Source: Marinoscillum sp049115815
GTDB lineage: Bacteria; Bacteroidota; Bacteroidia; Cytophagales; Cyclobacteriaceae
NCBI GenBank assembly: GCA_049115815.1
Contig: JAGDZO010000015.1
Location: forward strand, 1-64,000
Direction: 5' to 3'
Length of the DNA: 64,000 nucleotides
Numbering within the stretch: position 1 is the stretch's first letter; each line of letters begins with the position of its first letter. Of this stretch, positions 1-7,323 are shown one piece after another. A model generated the notes under the pieces. It did no database searches. It had not been told where the DNA came from and saw only the letters and a program-made list of their open reading frames with translations. Made by a program: the position numbers and the translations under genes.

Positions 1-822
1 GCAAATATCATTGCTGCAACAAGCGGAACCAACACGGGTGATCAGGACATATCGGGCATAGCTACTAATGTCAGTGCAATTGACGAACTAGAAACAGAGC
101 AAGACACCCAAGATGCAGCTATTGCATTGAACACGGCTAAAACTGGGATCACTGCAGGTCAAGCAAGCGCAATTACAGCCAATACTGCTAAAGTTGGCAT
201 TACTACTGCCCAAGCGGGTGCCATAACTTCCAATACCAGTGGAGTAAGCACCAATGCTTCAGTAATCAGCGACCTAGAAACAGAACAAGACGTCCAAGAT
301 GCAGCTATCGCATTGAATACAGCTAAAACTGGCATCACCACTTCTCAAGCAAATATCATTGCTGCAACAAGCGGAACCAACACGGGTGATCAGGACATCT
401 CGGGCATAGCTACTAATGCCAGTGCAATTGACGACCTAGAAACAGAGCAAGACACCCAAGATGCAGCCATTGCATTGAACACGGCTAAAACTGGAATCAC
501 AGCAGGTCAAGCTAGCGCAATCACAGTAAACACTGCAAAAGTTGGTTATACTGATGCCGCAGTAACTAGCGTAATTGCTGCAAATGCTATAGTTGCTGCT
601 AACACTGCCAAAAATGGCATCACCGCTCAGCAAGCCTCTGAAATCAACGTCAACACCACTAAAGTAGGCGTCACTACCGGTTTGAAAGATTCAGTAGCTA
701 CCAATTATGCAAAGGTGGGAATTACCACAGCGCAAGCTGATGCAATAACCGCCAATACCGCAAAGGTAGGTATTACAACAAGTCAGTCTGATGCAATCAC
801 GGCGAATACTGCCAAGTTGACC
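1..822 (+). repeat. Intragenic tandem repeats (51-bp unit, 348-bp higher-order period)
   Basis: The fibre-like gene carries repeats at two scales. A 17-codon unit beginning NTAK recurs about ten times up to base 822. A longer block at about 1-178 recurs at about 349-526 with only around ten base differences, giving a 348-bp (116-codon) period. A third partial copy of the block lies near 270-350. All periods are multiples of three, so copy-number change would keep the frame. Confidence 0.85.
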
Positions 823-1494
823 AATGCCACACATACCGGAGATGTGACAGGAACAACAGCATTAACAATTGGCAATGATAAAATACTAGAAAGTCACCTG
901 AAAGCTGTTAACTCTCCAACTGATGAGTACATATTGACCTATGAGGCAACTACTGGAGATTTTGAATGGGTAGCACCTGCCACCGTAGCATCTACAGTGA
1001 CGTGGGATGATTTACAAGTAAACCTAAATTCAGTAAAGAAAAGGGTAGGAGTAGACGAACCACAGGATGTAATTTATAGAGGTGGAGGACTTCTTAATTT
1101 CGAAAACGGCAAAACTGAAGGGATCTACTTTACTGTACAGCTCCCTCACCAATACAAGCCAGATAGTGAGATTCGTTTTCATGTTCACCTTATTTATGAA
1201 GGAGGAAGCGGAAATGTTGAGTGGGAATTCACCTATACTTGGGCCAATGTGAACGATGCATTTCCTACAGAAACAACAGTCACTGCCACTACATCTGCAG
1301 GAACTGCTGATGTACATCAAGCTCAAACTATTGCAGCTATTGGTGGAATAGACAAGAGAGAAAGTTCTGTCCTAATTTGCTCATTGACTAGAAATGGCTC
1401 TAGTGGTGCTGATACTTATTCAGGAGATGTGAAAATGGTGGCACTAGATTTCCACTATCAAAAAGAAAAGTCTGGAACAATTACTGAGTTTTGA
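1..1494 (+). CDS. Repetitive fibre-like protein, 5' end outside window
   Basis: The reading frame is open from base 1, so this is the C-terminal 497 residues of a longer protein; the TTG at 127 is not a credible start. Most of the visible part is built from 17-residue units of the form NTAKxGITxxQAxAITx, interspersed with a longer unit containing ATSGTNTGDQD and DLETEQDxQDAAIAL. A THTGDVTG segment like those in phage tail fibres follows. The C-terminal 165 or so residues form a non-repetitive, beta-rich domain (WDDLQVNLNSVK, FTVQLPHQY, FHVHLIY) resembling head domains of phage or virus-like fibre proteins. It ends in a hairpin terminator. Function is not known; a trimeric fibre exposed on a phage-like particle or cell surface is an inference. 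Confidence 0.7.
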   Translation, partial: ANIIAATSGTNTGDQDISGIATNVSAIDELETEQDTQDAAIALNTAKTGITAGQASAITANTAKVGITTAQAGAITSNTSGVSTNASVISDLETEQDVQDAAIALNTAKTGITTSQANIIAATSGTNTGDQDISGIATNASAIDDLETEQDTQDAAIALNTAKTGITAGQASAITVNTAKVGYTDAAVTSVIAANAIVAANTAKNGITAQQASEINVNTTKVGVTTGLKDSVATNYAKVGITTAQADAITANTAKVGITTSQSDAITANTAKLTNATHTGDVTGTTALTIGNDKILESHLKAVNSPTDEYILTYEATTGDFEWVAPATVASTVTWDDLQVNLNSVKKRVGVDEPQDVIYRGGGLLNFENGKTEGIYFTVQLPHQYKPDSEIRFHVHLIYEGGSGNVEWEFTYTWANVNDAFPTETTVTATTSAGTADVHQAQTIAAIGGIDKRESSVLICSLTRNGSSGADTYSGDVKMVALDFHYQKEKSGTITEF

Positions 1495-1534
1495 ACTTAT
1501 TGAAAATATAAAGTTCTGTCTGTTTGCTATAGGT

Positions 1535-1566
1535 CCTCGGTGCGAAAGCATCGGGGATTTATGTTC
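1535..1566 (+). terminator. Hairpin terminator after fibre-like gene
   Basis: A 9-bp stem (1535-1543 with 1548-1556, two G-T pairs) closes on a GAAA tetraloop and is followed by a short T-containing stretch. It lies about 40 bases past the stop of the fibre-like gene. The T tract is weak, so the call rests mainly on the stem and position. Confidence 0.55.
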
Positions 1567-1669
1567 TCGGACATGACCATGAAGAGGATTACAATGGTAA
1601 TTCCGAAATTATGATCTCAATAAGACAGATGTCATGTTTAGCATGGCAATATTCAACTTTTTATTTGCG

Positions 1670-1890
1670 CTATGGTATGATAGATTTAAGATAAAGCCGT
1701 TCCACCTTGGTTCGTGCCCAAGGGGTTTTCTCAGAAAGGTCAAACTTGATTTAATGGAGGGATCATGGGTAAAGCACCTGATTCTGATTTTATCACCCAA
1801 CTCTTCCCAGCCATATACTTCCACCAGGTGCTCAAGAATATCGGCAAGTTTTACTCCGTGAAGTGGATCATTAGCATGTGATTCAGCCAT
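1670..1890 (-). pseudogene. VF530-family DNA-binding protein, frameshifted
   Basis: The first 55 codons from the ATG at 1890 give a clear VF530 (DUF2132) family start: DPLHGVKLADILEHLVEVYGW, RIRCF and DPSIKSSLTFLRK. At the run GGGGTTTT (1722-1729 on the plus strand) the frame is lost. Restoring one base (an extra A on the coding strand) continues the family sequence with TPWARTKVERLYLKS and ends at a TAG at 1670-1672. The repaired protein would be 73 residues, the usual size for this family of small helical DNA-binding proteins. As given, the frame instead runs on to a 93-residue product with an unrelated tail ending at 1609. The lesion is in a homopolymer pair, so a sequencing error is as likely as a real mutation. 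Confidence 0.8.
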
Positions 1891-1961
1891 AAGGCAATAT
1901 TAGTCAAACAGACTCAGCCGATTGACCTCAATGGCCAATCGACTGAGTAGAATGAATTTAT

Positions 1962-2669
1962 TTAGTTCATGGGTACTTCGATGAAAAGCACTTTGGCGTT
2001 TGCATTGGCGCTAATCTCGAATTCATTGATCTCCGATATACCCATGGCATCTCGTTTGCCAAGAGTGTCTCCTCCAATATCAATGGAACCCTCAATCACA
2101 AAAGTGTAGACACCATTACCTTCCTTGTGGAGTTGATATTCTATACTTTCTTGAGAATCTAGTTCTATCAAACTAAACCAAGCGTCTTGATTGATCCACA
2201 AGGCACTATCATCGTCTGGAGCCACTACTGTTTGAAGCTGGTTCTTTCTACCTGCTTCATCGTATGTGATCTGCTGATATCTAGGTGTGATATTCTTCTC
2301 CTTGGGCATGACCCAAATCTGAAGGAAGTTTACCCTGTCCGTTTTCGAATGATTGTATTCAGAGTGGGAGAGACCCGAGCCAGCGCTCATTATCTGCACA
2401 TCTCCAGTTTTGATCACTTCTTCTCTACCTGTGCTATCCTTATGAGCGAGATTGCCGTCAAGCGGAATGCTAACGATCTCCATATTATCATGAGGATGCT
2501 CTCCAAAACCCATTCCGGCCTCCACAATATCATCGTTGAGCACACGGAGTTGCCCAAAATTCATCCGCTCTGGATTGAAGTATCTACCAAAACTAAATGT
2601 ATGCTTACTATCCAACCAGCCAAAATTGACTGATCCTCTGCTATCTGCTAAGTGCTTGATCGTTTTCAT
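1962..2669 (-). CDS. Pirin family protein
   Basis: A 235-residue bicupin of the pirin (YhaK/YhhW) family, normal length. The N-terminal cupin carries the metal-binding motif EHPHDNMEI near residues 57-65 and HSEYNH near 102-107, which supply the three His and one Glu that hold iron in pirins. Family members include quercetin dioxygenases and redox-sensing proteins; the substrate here cannot be told. It lies 11 bases downstream of a nitroreductase on the same strand, so the two are probably co-transcribed from the operator-bearing promoter near 3300. Pirin plus nitroreductase under a MarR-type regulator is a common arrangement in the response to quinones and electrophiles. Confidence 0.88.
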   Translation of the reverse strand: MKTIKHLADSRGSVNFGWLDSKHTFSFGRYFNPERMNFGQLRVLNDDIVEAGMGFGEHPHDNMEIVSIPLDGNLAHKDSTGREEVIKTGDVQIMSAGSGLSHSEYNHSKTDRVNFLQIWVMPKEKNITPRYQQITYDEAGRKNQLQTVVAPDDDSALWINQDAWFSLIELDSQESIEYQLHKEGNGVYTFVIEGSIDIGGDTLGKRDAMGISEINEFEISANANAKVLFIEVPMN

Positions 2670-2680
2670 TGGAACAAAGT

Positions 2681-3268
2681 TTATAGTTTGAATTGGCCAT
2701 GAAAGGCAAAATCTGTTATTTCTTTTCTTTTTCGCTCACTCTTTTCACGAGCTTTTAATTCTTCTGACAAATCATCTGGTGTGCCATAATAGCCCAGAGC
2801 GATGACAGATACAGCTTCATGGTCATCTGGTAAACCGAAGCTTGTTTTGATCTGATCTAGGAATACGCCACCCATTTGATGCAGAGCTATTCCCTCGGCT
2901 GTAGCCTGAGCGCTTAAGTTACCTACGGCTAGTCCAAGGTCGTGCTGTGCAGACCGGTTAGGTTTACCGTTACGGTCAAAGGTATTTTTGACAATGGTCG
3001 CTATGAGTACGGGAGCCTTTGAAGCCCAATCTTTATTACCTGGCATCAAGGCATCCGCTATTTTCTCAAATGCTTCTTCACCTTTGTAGGCATAGATAAA
3101 CCTCCAAGGCTGCTCGTTCATGCTGGAAGCTGACCACCTAGCAGCTTCTAGTAGTTTATTGATGGTTTCTTGGTCGACTGCCTTATCGGCGAATGCTCTC
3201 GGGCTCCATCGATTTTTTAGTACGTCCAGTATCTCGTGATTAGTTGTTGCTTGCTTGTCTGTGTTCAT
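2681..3268 (-). CDS. Nitroreductase family protein (FMN-dependent)
   Basis: A 195-residue nitroreductase-fold protein. The N-terminal NRWSPRAF segment followed by ARWSASSMNEQPWRF is the FMN-binding signature, and the GLAVGNLSAQATAEG helix and a C-terminal GYYGTPDDL segment fit the family. Such enzymes reduce nitroaromatics, quinones or enones with NAD(P)H. The start at 3268 gives a typical length. It is the first gene of a two-gene unit with the pirin, and a perfect 17-bp palindrome lies 30 bases upstream of its start. A second, more distant nitroreductase is at 60774-61451. Confidence 0.88.
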   Translation of the reverse strand: MNTDKQATTNHEILDVLKNRWSPRAFADKAVDQETINKLLEAARWSASSMNEQPWRFIYAYKGEEAFEKIADALMPGNKDWASKAPVLIATIVKNTFDRNGKPNRSAQHDLGLAVGNLSAQATAEGIALHQMGGVFLDQIKTSFGLPDDHEAVSVIALGYYGTPDDLSEELKAREKSERKRKEITDFAFHGQFKL

Positions 3269-3297
3269 AGTTGTTCGGTTATTAATTAATATACGAT

Positions 3298-3314
3298 ACT
3301 ACATTAAATGTAGT
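3298..3314. promoter_or_regulatory. Palindromic operator, MarR-type candidate
   Basis: The 17-bp sequence ACTACATTAAATGTAGT is a perfect palindrome around a central A. It sits about 30 bases upstream of the nitroreductase start, where a repressor would block transcription. It extends on the right to AATGTAGTTA, a 10-base string also found at 45392-45401 in the second operator of the MarR gene in this window. Binding by that MarR protein is an inference from the shared half-site. Confidence 0.6.
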
Positions 3315-3359
3315 TACATATAAAATGAAAATATTCCTTAGTGTGTATTGATTCGATAA

Positions 3360-5411
3360 CTATTTTCTGAATTTGTACCGTAGCATGATTCTTATATCCG
3401 ACTTCAGATTACCATCTATAGCACTCAACCCTGACCCAATAGAATCTTGATTAGGATACGTGAATCGGCTATACCTAGCCCAGAACGTCAAGGATCTCGA
3501 GGCGGTATATTGGAGGAGAATGTAGCTGCGAACACCTACACCATTATATGCTGGAATGCTAAAAGCATACAGTACGTTTTTCTCGTAGAGGTACTGGCGA
3601 TTGTTGAAATCTTGAGTATCAAATATGGAATAGCGAGTGGAGAGCTTCATTTTCCAGAAATTCATATTGACATCTTGCAACACTGCTATTCCAGTTGTGT
3701 GTTCACCGTCCTGTCTAAAGTCCGACCCTTGAACTCTTGACTTGAAACTAAATGTACGGCCAATGGCGTAATCAACGTTGACTATATAATTGCGTTTCGA
3801 TGTTGGTGTGAGTTCTGACAGGATTCCGTCCTCAGAGTCAACTGTGATCTCTTTATTTTCTTGTCTGAACTGGGCATACATCTGGATAGATCGCGTTGGC
3901 TTATAGGTAAATCTACCCAAGTACTCATAACCTTCAGATGGAGAATTTACCCGAAATTTTAACCAAGGAGACGAGAACTTATCAAAATACGCGGCTAGCT
4001 GATATTGTCTATTGGGCCGGTACATCAGTCCCCAATACATGCCTTTTTCGTTGATATTGCGAGACCCTTCGCTGAAAGCATTACCATAGAACGAATGAAA
4101 GTCTTTCTGGTAGTTTCGTGCTGCCCAGCTAAAGTCTATTTGTGAGGTAAGGGAAACCAAAAGTCCCCCAACAGCACCAGTCCCACCTGAGGAAGATCTG
4201 GCCAATTCGCTGAAGAAGATGAAATTTTGCCAGTTGTAGCTTGAGTAAATACTCCCTATGAAATTATTCTCTCCCGAGAATTCGAATTGATTATAATTGT
4301 TTGGCTTGCGTTGCAAAGGGTTGGAGTAATCAGAGTACAGGGTAGTGATACCAAGGTTTAGGCCTTGGACATTGTAGTCAAGCACTATGCCCACATTGTT
4401 TTCTCGTATATTGTTTTTACCATCTAGTTCTCTGGCCGTCCTATGCAGACCTGTAGCCTGAATACTATTGACGAACTCTTCAAAATCGGAATAGGTGGTA
4501 TCTGATTGGAGCACATTGGCGTCTTGCATCAATGTGGAGCCAAATGCTGTGACATCTAGATCACCCAATGAGACAGTAGCAGCAGCTCCTCGAAAGTAGT
4601 TGGACTCTAGCACAGATGAGTAAGGGCGAACACCTACGGAATTTCTCTTTACTGCGTTCACAGTTTCTGCTCCTTTGCCCGCTCCAAATCCAGATCCAAA
4701 AACAACCCCTTGTCCGTACTGCATCTGATAGTCACCTATCGCAATGGTCTTGAATCGACCTTTGTTTTGAAGTACCAGATGAGCAGAATAGAAGTCGAAA
4801 CCATATTGCTTTCTGTCAGGATCATAAATGAACTGTTCTCCTGCATCTTTTTCGAAAGTGAAACCAAGGCTGAAGTCTTTAGGGTGACTTACCCGAAACC
4901 TACCGTATAGGGTGCTTTGATCTCCGGCATAGCCAGTACCATCTTCGCGCTTATAGCCATCTTCTGATTCGATTGTCTGACTATACCTCAGGAGGAGGTA
5001 ATTATTTTCTTCATTAAACACACGCTGAAAAAACGGCCTGCCGTCCAATGTCTCAGTAATGGTAATGAAGGGGCGAAGATTTCTGATAGTGGATAAGTCA
5101 AATTCGGGTACAGCCTGCAATTCCAGCTCAGAAATGAACTTTCCGCGCTTTTCTCGATATTCGAAAAAGGAATTGAGTTGGATAGGACTTAGAATATAAA
5201 GACTCGCTAATTCAGATCTTGTGGTCTTGTTGAGATTGATGGGTGAGGTGTAGTAGAGTAACAACGATTCATAGAGATCTTCATAGTTGATATCATCATC
5301 TTGTACCTGAAAGAGCCTTTCGGCGAATTCTTCCAAATCGATCTCTTGCTTTATTTGTGCCGACAGTAGGACTGATGCAAATAAGAGCGCTATGAAAATT
5401 CCTGCCTTCAT
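3360..5411 (-). CDS. Helix-hairpin-helix outer-membrane protein
   Basis: A 683-residue exported protein. Residues 1-18 are a signal peptide (MKAGIFIALLFASVLLSA). At about 60-115 are one or two ComEA-like helix-hairpin-helix motifs (TTRSELASLYILSPIQLNSF and YREKRGKFISELELQAVPEF). The rest is rich in aromatic beta strands typical of an outer-membrane barrel and ends in MLRYKFRK. Homologues of this layout are common in Bacteroidota but their function is not established. The ATG overlaps the stop of the upstream PorV/PorQ-like gene (ATGA), so the two are translationally coupled. An HHH motif suggests DNA contact, but it may be only a structural module here. Confidence 0.75.
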   Translation of the reverse strand: MKAGIFIALLFASVLLSAQIKQEIDLEEFAERLFQVQDDDINYEDLYESLLLYYTSPINLNKTTRSELASLYILSPIQLNSFFEYREKRGKFISELELQAVPEFDLSTIRNLRPFITITETLDGRPFFQRVFNEENNYLLLRYSQTIESEDGYKREDGTGYAGDQSTLYGRFRVSHPKDFSLGFTFEKDAGEQFIYDPDRKQYGFDFYSAHLVLQNKGRFKTIAIGDYQMQYGQGVVFGSGFGAGKGAETVNAVKRNSVGVRPYSSVLESNYFRGAAATVSLGDLDVTAFGSTLMQDANVLQSDTTYSDFEEFVNSIQATGLHRTARELDGKNNIRENNVGIVLDYNVQGLNLGITTLYSDYSNPLQRKPNNYNQFEFSGENNFIGSIYSSYNWQNFIFFSELARSSSGGTGAVGGLLVSLTSQIDFSWAARNYQKDFHSFYGNAFSEGSRNINEKGMYWGLMYRPNRQYQLAAYFDKFSSPWLKFRVNSPSEGYEYLGRFTYKPTRSIQMYAQFRQENKEITVDSEDGILSELTPTSKRNYIVNVDYAIGRTFSFKSRVQGSDFRQDGEHTTGIAVLQDVNMNFWKMKLSTRYSIFDTQDFNNRQYLYEKNVLYAFSIPAYNGVGVRSYILLQYTASRSLTFWARYSRFTYPNQDSIGSGLSAIDGNLKSDIRIMLRYKFRK

Positions 5412-6217
5412 TGTGCTCCAACAATCCGATAGGAAAGGGATATTTCATGAATATCTCCAAGGTCTTCACTGGTAAAAGCATAATCAAACGCAAAACCTAC
5501 AAAAAACAGACCTAATCCAAATGTTCCGCCTGTGTTTGATTTGTCCACCTCATTGCCTTGAATATTGATTCCAGTCCTCAAGATGACATTAGGTATTACC
5601 ACATATTCCAATCCAGCTTTGAAAAGTTCTCTTGCGTTAAGTTGTTTCTCTATTTCGGTATTGATCATCAGGAAATCTCTAGGCCTAAAGGAAAGCCCGG
5701 CTTTCATGGTGGTGGGATGCTGCTGACCATGTTTGAAGTTGAATATATGAGCACCTAATACAAATTGAGAGGTGAGTTCTGCGATACCCCCTAGCTCCAA
5801 CGCGGTAATTCGTTTGTCGGCAAATCCCTCCACGTGAGTTTGAATAAAGTTGATACCACCTCCTATGCTTACCATCTGTATTTTGTTGGCTATGGCCAAT
5901 CCTAATATTTGCTGATTGAATAAATCATCTCCAAACTTGTAAAACTTGACACCCGAATTGAAATACTTATTGCTATGAGTAATAGCCGCTCCTCTGATGT
6001 GAAAACCTTGAATATCGTAGCGATTGCGATACGAGATAAGCGCCGCAGTACGCTGACTGGCACCTAGAGCCCCCACGTTGTTGAAGACTGCCCATTCGTC
6101 ACTCAAGGTGACCGATGCACCGGACATGGCGAAATGCCGTCCTCCCAGAGAATAATTGCCGTCCTGAGCGATGGATAAGACTGGGATAAGTAAAAGAATG
6201 GCTATTGCAATGCGCAC
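5408..6217 (-). CDS. PorV/PorQ-like outer-membrane protein
   Basis: A 269-residue protein starting at a GTG with a signal peptide (residues 1-17, MRIAIAILLLIPVLSIA). It continues with GGRHFAMSGASVTLSDEWAV, the FadL-like opening seen in PorV/PorQ-type proteins, where glycine-rich text precedes an N/D-rich plug. Alternating strands run to the C terminus. No in-frame ATG lies immediately upstream. PorV and PorQ help deliver type IX secretion cargo, but this copy is shorter than PorV and its role is unknown. It is the first gene of a two-gene unit with the HHH outer-membrane protein. Confidence 0.65.
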   Translation of the reverse strand: MRIAIAILLLIPVLSIAQDGNYSLGGRHFAMSGASVTLSDEWAVFNNVGALGASQRTAALISYRNRYDIQGFHIRGAAITHSNKYFNSGVKFYKFGDDLFNQQILGLAIANKIQMVSIGGGINFIQTHVEGFADKRITALELGGIAELTSQFVLGAHIFNFKHGQQHPTTMKAGLSFRPRDFLMINTEIEKQLNARELFKAGLEYVVIPNVILRTGINIQGNEVDKSNTGGTFGLGLFFVGFAFDYAFTSEDLGDIHEISLSYRIVGAQ

Positions 6218-6273
6218 AATGCAAAGTAGTGGATTCCGTTTATTATATCAATGAATGTATATTAACAGACGAA

Positions 6274-6897
6274 ATGAAATTCATATTTAGCTTAATTCTC
6301 GCCTGCTTATTCATCAGCCTTCAGCTCAAAGCCCAGGACACGATTTATTATGCCAATGGCGAAGTGAAAGGCATTGGTTCTCATTCAGGTCAACTCAAGA
6401 CTGGTATGTGGAAATTTTTCTATCCTGACGGGACTAGAAACGCCATCCTCAACTATGACAAAGGCCAGATGCAGGGCAGCCAGCTGTATTACGATTTTGA
6501 AGGTCATTTGATTGCCCAAGAAAATTATGAATTGGGGTATATGGAGGATTCAGCGTACTATTTTCATCCTAATGGACAATTGGCCAGAAAAGGCATTTAC
6601 ATCGGATCTCTCTATGAGGGTCTATGGACTTTTTACTTCGATAACGGAATCCTTAAGCAAGAAGGGAATTATGAGGCAGGGAGACCGCAAGGCTTATGGT
6701 TGAGCTATTATGAGAATGGCCGGGTGCAAGAGGAAGGATTCTATCAGAATGGATTGAAAAGCCGGGAATGGAGATTTTTTGATGAGGAGGGCAACCTCAC
6801 ATATGAGGGTTCATACAAGAATGATTCTGAAATTGGCCAATGGTATTTCTATTCCAAAAAGGGCAAAAAGAAAAAGTGGAAGGTGTTTAAAGAGTGA
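6274..6897 (+). CDS. Exported MORN-repeat (YwqK-like) protein
   Basis: The ATG at 6274 is preferred over the TTG or ATG alternatives nearer 6205 because it begins a signal peptide (MKFIFSLILACLFISLQLKA). The 207-residue product then has about seven copies of a roughly 23-residue repeat of the type YYxNGxxxxEGxYxxGxxxGxW. Examples are FYPDGTRNAIL, YHFHPNGQLARKG-like and YYENGRVQEEG. This is the MORN-variant repeat of proteins labelled as YwqK-family antitoxins. That label comes from one system and should not be read as function here. The protein is probably periplasmic or on the outer surface. It is divergent from the PorV/PorQ-like gene, with 56 bases between starts. Confidence 0.72.
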   Translation: MKFIFSLILACLFISLQLKAQDTIYYANGEVKGIGSHSGQLKTGMWKFFYPDGTRNAILNYDKGQMQGSQLYYDFEGHLIAQENYELGYMEDSAYYFHPNGQLARKGIYIGSLYEGLWTFYFDNGILKQEGNYEAGRPQGLWLSYYENGRVQEEGFYQNGLKSREWRFFDEEGNLTYEGSYKNDSEIGQWYFYSKKGKKKKWKVFKE

Positions 6898-7052
6898 ATT
6901 CTAAACTCCAAAACTGATTGAATAGACTCGAGTTGAAGTTGACCTACTCCCAATTTTCAAATGAAAATTAGTTACTATATAACGTCAGTATTAACTTATT
7001 TTATCTTAATATTGACTCTATAAAAATTGAATACAACTTTAATCGATAAGAG

Positions 7053-7262
7053 ATGAGTCTGGAAAGTGCATTGAGTTTGTCCCGCTTTGTCTTTGGAACA
7101 TTAGGTTACTGCTTTTCACTTTACTTTTTAGTCAAAGGAATCGTAACAAAGCAGCCATCATTGAGGCTATTGGCATTAAAGATATTTATCGGAGTATTTA
7201 TCCTTCTAATTGTTTTGGCTTTTGTAGTCACTCCTTTTATAATAGCTTATTTCTCCGATTAG
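7053..7262 (+). CDS. Small membrane protein, unknown function
   Basis: A 69-residue product with two predicted membrane segments: about 13-29 (FGTLGYCFSLYFLVKGI) and 42-66 (ALKIFIGVFILLIVLAFVVT). An AAGAG stretch precedes the ATG. No family is recognised. It stands alone between the MORN protein and the convergent BamA/TamA-like gene. Coding status rests on the membrane pattern, the start context and the absence of a competing frame. Confidence 0.5.
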   Translation: MSLESALSLSRFVFGTLGYCFSLYFLVKGIVTKQPSLRLLALKIFIGVFILLIVLAFVVTPFIIAYFSD

Positions 7263-7323
7263 ACTCAACGCCGAACTCCACTGACTGATGATTCTACCTA
7301 TCTTTTAGTGATTATTTAATTGA

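Noticed and set aside
1609..1669. C-terminal tail of the 93-codon frame on the minus strand
   Set aside because: After the one-base shift the tail text is unrelated to the VF530 family; the restored frame ends at 1670.
2187..2633. 148-codon open frame on the plus strand
   Set aside because: It lies wholly within the pirin gene on the other strand and shows no family features; the pirin frame has clear metal-binding motifs.
6205..6273. 5' extension of the MORN-repeat gene
   Set aside because: The 23 extra residues precede a good signal peptide and overlap the start region of the divergent gene.
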